Positions 61,542 to 64,000 of a stretch of 64,000 bases of DNA are shown one piece after another. Each line of letters starts with the position of its first letter. Positions within the stretch are counted from its first letter, which is position 1. The notes under the pieces were generated by a model, which was given only the letters and a program-made list of their open reading frames with translations, was not told where the DNA came from and ran no database searches. Source of the DNA: Butyricicoccus sp. GTDB lineage: Bacteria; Bacillota; Clostridia; Oscillospirales; Butyricicoccaceae. Location of the stretch: positions 1-64,000 of the forward strand of contig JAGHIZ010000024.1 in assembly GCA_017886875.1 (NCBI GenBank). The letters run 5' to 3'. A program made the position numbers and the translations under genes.

Positions 61542-62987
61542 ATGAAAAATATTTTATTCGTTGCATCAGAATGCGTTCCTTTTGTAAAAACCGGCGGTCT
61601 TGCTGACGTTGTCGGTGCTTTACCTAAATCTCTTGACCACACAAAATATGATGTGCGTGTTATCTTGCCCGATTATACCTGCATTCCTCAGGAATATCGC
61701 AGCCAGTTTAAATATGTTCATCATTTTTATATGGACTTAGGCAAACTTGGCAATGTGTATGTTGGAATAATGTCATATTCTATGGACGGAGTTACATATT
61801 ACTTTATAGATAATGAACATTATTTTTCTGGCGATAAACCTTATGGTAATATTCATTGGGATATCGAACGTTTTTGCTATTTTTCTAAAGCAGCACTTGC
61901 AATTTTGCCTGTTATCAATTTCCACCCTGACGTAATACACTGTCATGACTGGCAAACAGGCGTTCTACCTGTATTTTTACATACTTTATTTAAAGAAAAT
62001 CCTTTCTTCCATGGTATTCGCACTATTATGACTATTCATAATTTGCGTTTCCAAGGTGTTTGGGATATCCCTACACTAAAACTATATACAGGTCTACCTG
62101 ACTATGTGTTTATGCCTGACCGTATGGAATATAAGCGTGATGCAAATATGCTTAAAGGCGGCTTAGTTTATGCCGATAGAATTACAACCGTTTCAGGCAG
62201 CTATGCAGATGAAATTAAAATGCCTTACTATGGTGAAGGTCTTGATGGTTTACTTCGTGCAAAAGCTGATACTTTAAGCGGTATTGTAAACGGCATTGAC
62301 TATGATATTTATAATCCTAAAACCGACAATCATTTATATGCCAACTATAACACAAAGAATTTCTTAAAGGGCAAAGCTGAAAATAAAGCTAAACTTCAAG
62401 AAGAACTTGGTTTACCAGTTGACCCAGAAGTTATGATGATTGCTATGATTACAAGACTTACCGACCAAAAAGGCTTTGACCTTGTTGAATGGGTATTAAA
62501 TCGTATGCTTGATTCTCGTATCCAATTTGTTGTTATTGGTACTGGTGAACCTCGTTATGAAAATCTATTAAGACACTACGAATGGTGCAGAAAGAGCCAA
62601 GTTTCAGCTAATATTTATTTTAATGAAGAGCGTGCACATCGTTTATATGCTGCTGCTGATGCTATGCTTATGCCTTCTATGTTTGAGCCTTGCGGCTTAA
62701 CTCAGCTTATTTCCCTCCGTTATGGTACTGTGCCTATTGTTCGTGAAACAGGTGGTCTTAGAGATACAGTTCAGCCATATAATGAATATGCAGGCACTGG
62801 CACTGGTTTCTCATTTGCAAATTATAACGCTGATGAAATGCTTGGCACTATCTTCTATGCAGAACAAATATTCTATGACCATAGAGACGCTTGGAATGCT
62901 ATGGTTGAACGTGGCATGAATATGGACTTCTCTTGGAAGGAGTCAGCTAAAAAATATGAGGCTCTTTACGACTCTCTCTGCTGGTAA
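61542..62987 (+). CDS. glgA: Glycogen synthase (ADP-glucose)
   Basis: Extends glycogen using ADP-glucose. The 481-aa GT5 enzyme starts MKNILFVASECVPFVKTGGLADVVGALP, with the KTGGL site (Lys16) for ADP-glucose. Further motifs: HCHDWQTGVLPVFL, SGIVNGIDYDIYNP, ITRLTDQKGFDLV and MPSMFEPCGLTQLISLRYGTVPIVRETGGLRDTV. The ATG follows GGAGG. A terminator follows the gene. No other glg gene is visible in the window. Confidence 0.96.
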   Translation: MKNILFVASECVPFVKTGGLADVVGALPKSLDHTKYDVRVILPDYTCIPQEYRSQFKYVHHFYMDLGKLGNVYVGIMSYSMDGVTYYFIDNEHYFSGDKPYGNIHWDIERFCYFSKAALAILPVINFHPDVIHCHDWQTGVLPVFLHTLFKENPFFHGIRTIMTIHNLRFQGVWDIPTLKLYTGLPDYVFMPDRMEYKRDANMLKGGLVYADRITTVSGSYADEIKMPYYGEGLDGLLRAKADTLSGIVNGIDYDIYNPKTDNHLYANYNTKNFLKGKAENKAKLQEELGLPVDPEVMMIAMITRLTDQKGFDLVEWVLNRMLDSRIQFVVIGTGEPRYENLLRHYEWCRKSQVSANIYFNEERAHRLYAAADAMLMPSMFEPCGLTQLISLRYGTVPIVRETGGLRDTVQPYNEYAGTGTGFSFANYNADEMLGTIFYAEQIFYDHRDAWNAMVERGMNMDFSWKESAKKYEALYDSLCW

Positions 62988-62991
62988 AAAT

Positions 62992-63023
62992 AAATAGCTC
63001 CTCTAACAAAGGAGCTATTTTTG
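62992..63023 (+). terminator. Intrinsic terminator after glgA
   Basis: AAATAGCTCCT pairs with AGGAGCTATTT around CTAACAA, followed by a T run. Confidence 0.92.
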
Positions 63024-63069
63024 TTATTGACTGTTTATGTGTTTTTGTTATAATTGAACTGGTGGTGTA

Positions 63070-63456
63070 ATGATTTCTAAAAATGAAATAAAAACAATTA
63101 GTATTATTTTAGTATTTTACATACTGATAGAGTCAATAGGTATTACTTGCCCCATTAAATTTTTAACTGGTGTTTCATGTGCTGGCTGTGGTATGTCAAG
63201 GGCTTTTTTATCTGCACTAAAACTTGATTTTATATCAGCTTTTCATTTTCACCCGCTATTTTGGCTTGTAATTCCTGCTATTTTGCTTTTTATATTTAAA
63301 AATAAAATACCATTTTTTAAAGTTTGTTTTATCTTTATTGTTACACTTTTTATAATTGTTTATTTAATTCGTATGTTTCAGCCTAATGATAATATTGTTG
63401 TATTTAACCCTAAATCGGGTTTTATATATCAAGTTATTCATAAGCTGATACAATAA
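63070..63456 (+). CDS. DUF2752 membrane protein
   Basis: A 128-aa protein with three membrane helices and the DUF2752 signature CPIKFLTGVSCAGCGMSRAFL (four Cys in the region). The function is unknown; family members often sit next to zinc-ribbon membrane proteins, as here. GGTGGTG precedes the ATG. Confidence 0.85.
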   Translation: MISKNEIKTISIILVFYILIESIGITCPIKFLTGVSCAGCGMSRAFLSALKLDFISAFHFHPLFWLVIPAILLFIFKNKIPFFKVCFIFIVTLFIIVYLIRMFQPNDNIVVFNPKSGFIYQVIHKLIQ

Positions 63457-63479
63457 ATATTTATTTTAGGGGGGATATT

Positions 63480-64000
63480 ATGTATTGCAATAATTGTGGT
63501 ACTCAAGTTCCTGATAACAGCCGTTTTTGTCATAATTGTGGTCACAATCTTCAAGCAGATAGTGAAACCACAAATGAACAAAATCAAAGCTCTCAAGAAA
63601 ACCAAAACACCGAGAATAATAATTCTCAGCAAAACCAATCTTTTGAACAACAAAACCATGCCGATTGGTCAAATTTCCAAGTTAATGACAAACAAATGAA
63701 AAACAATGACTCTTTGGACCTTATTTTAAAAATTTTCTGTACTGTATTTGCTATAGTTTTTGCCTATCAAGGTCTAGGTGCTATATTCTCCAATCTTTTT
63801 AATTTAGATTCTTATTTTTATGCTTTACGATTTAATCCAATTTTTATATTTATGATACCAATTTCTTTTATAAGCGGTATTATATATATTTTAACTGCGT
63901 TTGTTTTAGTTCTACTTGGTTTTAAACATTCAAAAGAAAATTCAACTGGTTTATTTTTAGCATTGACTGTGTTATGTGTTTTAGTTATCATAATGTTAAT
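63480..64000 (+). CDS. Zinc-ribbon membrane protein (3' end beyond window)
   Basis: Starts at an ATG at 63480 after GGGGGGAT and stays open to the window end (about 173 codons). The first 25 residues form a zinc ribbon (CNNCGTQVPDNSRFCHNCG), followed by a Gln/Asn/Ser-rich linker of about 50 residues and then several membrane helices. It follows the DUF2752 gene by 23 bases, so they are probably co-transcribed. The function is unknown. Confidence 0.82.
   Translation, partial: MYCNNCGTQVPDNSRFCHNCGHNLQADSETTNEQNQSSQENQNTENNNSQQNQSFEQQNHADWSNFQVNDKQMKNNDSLDLILKIFCTVFAIVFAYQGLGAIFSNLFNLDSYFYALRFNPIFIFMIPISFISGIIYILTAFVLVLLGFKHSKENSTGLFLALTVLCVLVIIML

Overview
The window looks like a chromosomal segment of an A+T-rich, spore-forming Gram-positive bacterium of the Clostridia. 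The evidence is a forespore sigma factor SigG with a SigF/G-type promoter, strong GGAGG-type ribosome sites, an ECF-type folate transporter under a THF riboswitch, SLH-domain and DUF960 proteins, several ferredoxin/rubredoxin proteins and a CsoR-type copper regulator. Family-level placement (gut Clostridia, perhaps Oscillospirales-like) is inference.

Layout. 1-25.6 kb is mostly ordinary chromosome: a YerC-like regulator, purine salvage (PNP and an MTA/SAH-deaminase-like amidohydrolase), sigG, malic enzyme, a copper module (copA with a fused CopZ-like tail, and csoR, behind a CsoR-type operator), a methyltransferase, a c-di-GMP phosphodiesterase, mntP behind a Mn riboswitch, folT behind a THF riboswitch, an Xre regulator, an NhaC antiporter, proC, a radical SAM protein, a zinc phospholipase-like protein, a possible redox/flavinylation cluster (apbE, NusG-II, Gx transporter, ferredoxin, NapH-like protein), a rubredoxin-glutamate synthase fusion and a second, larger phosphodiesterase.

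25.9-57.5 kb is accessory DNA. It starts with a DUF4143 ATPase and a fused MNT-HEPN protein. Next is a replication-like cassette (short RecQ-like helicase, an unrecognised 310-aa protein, two small DNA-binding proteins) that abuts the old end of a 24-repeat type I-E CRISPR array. The complete minus-strand cas operon follows (cas3-cas8e-cse2-cas7e-cas5e-cas6e-cas1-cas2), with Cas2 fused to a DEDDh exonuclease. Upstream of cas3, on the same strand, are a PLD-helicase with a methyltransferase, an SLH protein and a two-gene unit of unknown function. 47.9-57.4 kb is an integrative element: an Xre regulator, a DUF960-amidoligase-glutamine amidotransferase-30-aa peptide operon, an inverted 581-aa orphan gene, an unrecognised 534-aa protein, a second short RecQ-like helicase, an excisionase-like protein and a tyrosine integrase beside the 3' end of ssrA.

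57.5-64 kb returns to chromosome: ssrA-smpB, a response regulator/histidine kinase/membrane protein operon, glgA, a DUF2752 protein and a zinc-ribbon membrane protein cut by the window edge.

The most promising unexplained parts are the amidoligase/amidotransferase/peptide operon and the two RecQ-like/excisionase cassettes. The CRISPR system itself is complete and belongs to a known Cas2-DnaQ variety. All functions are read from sequence motifs; no database search was run.
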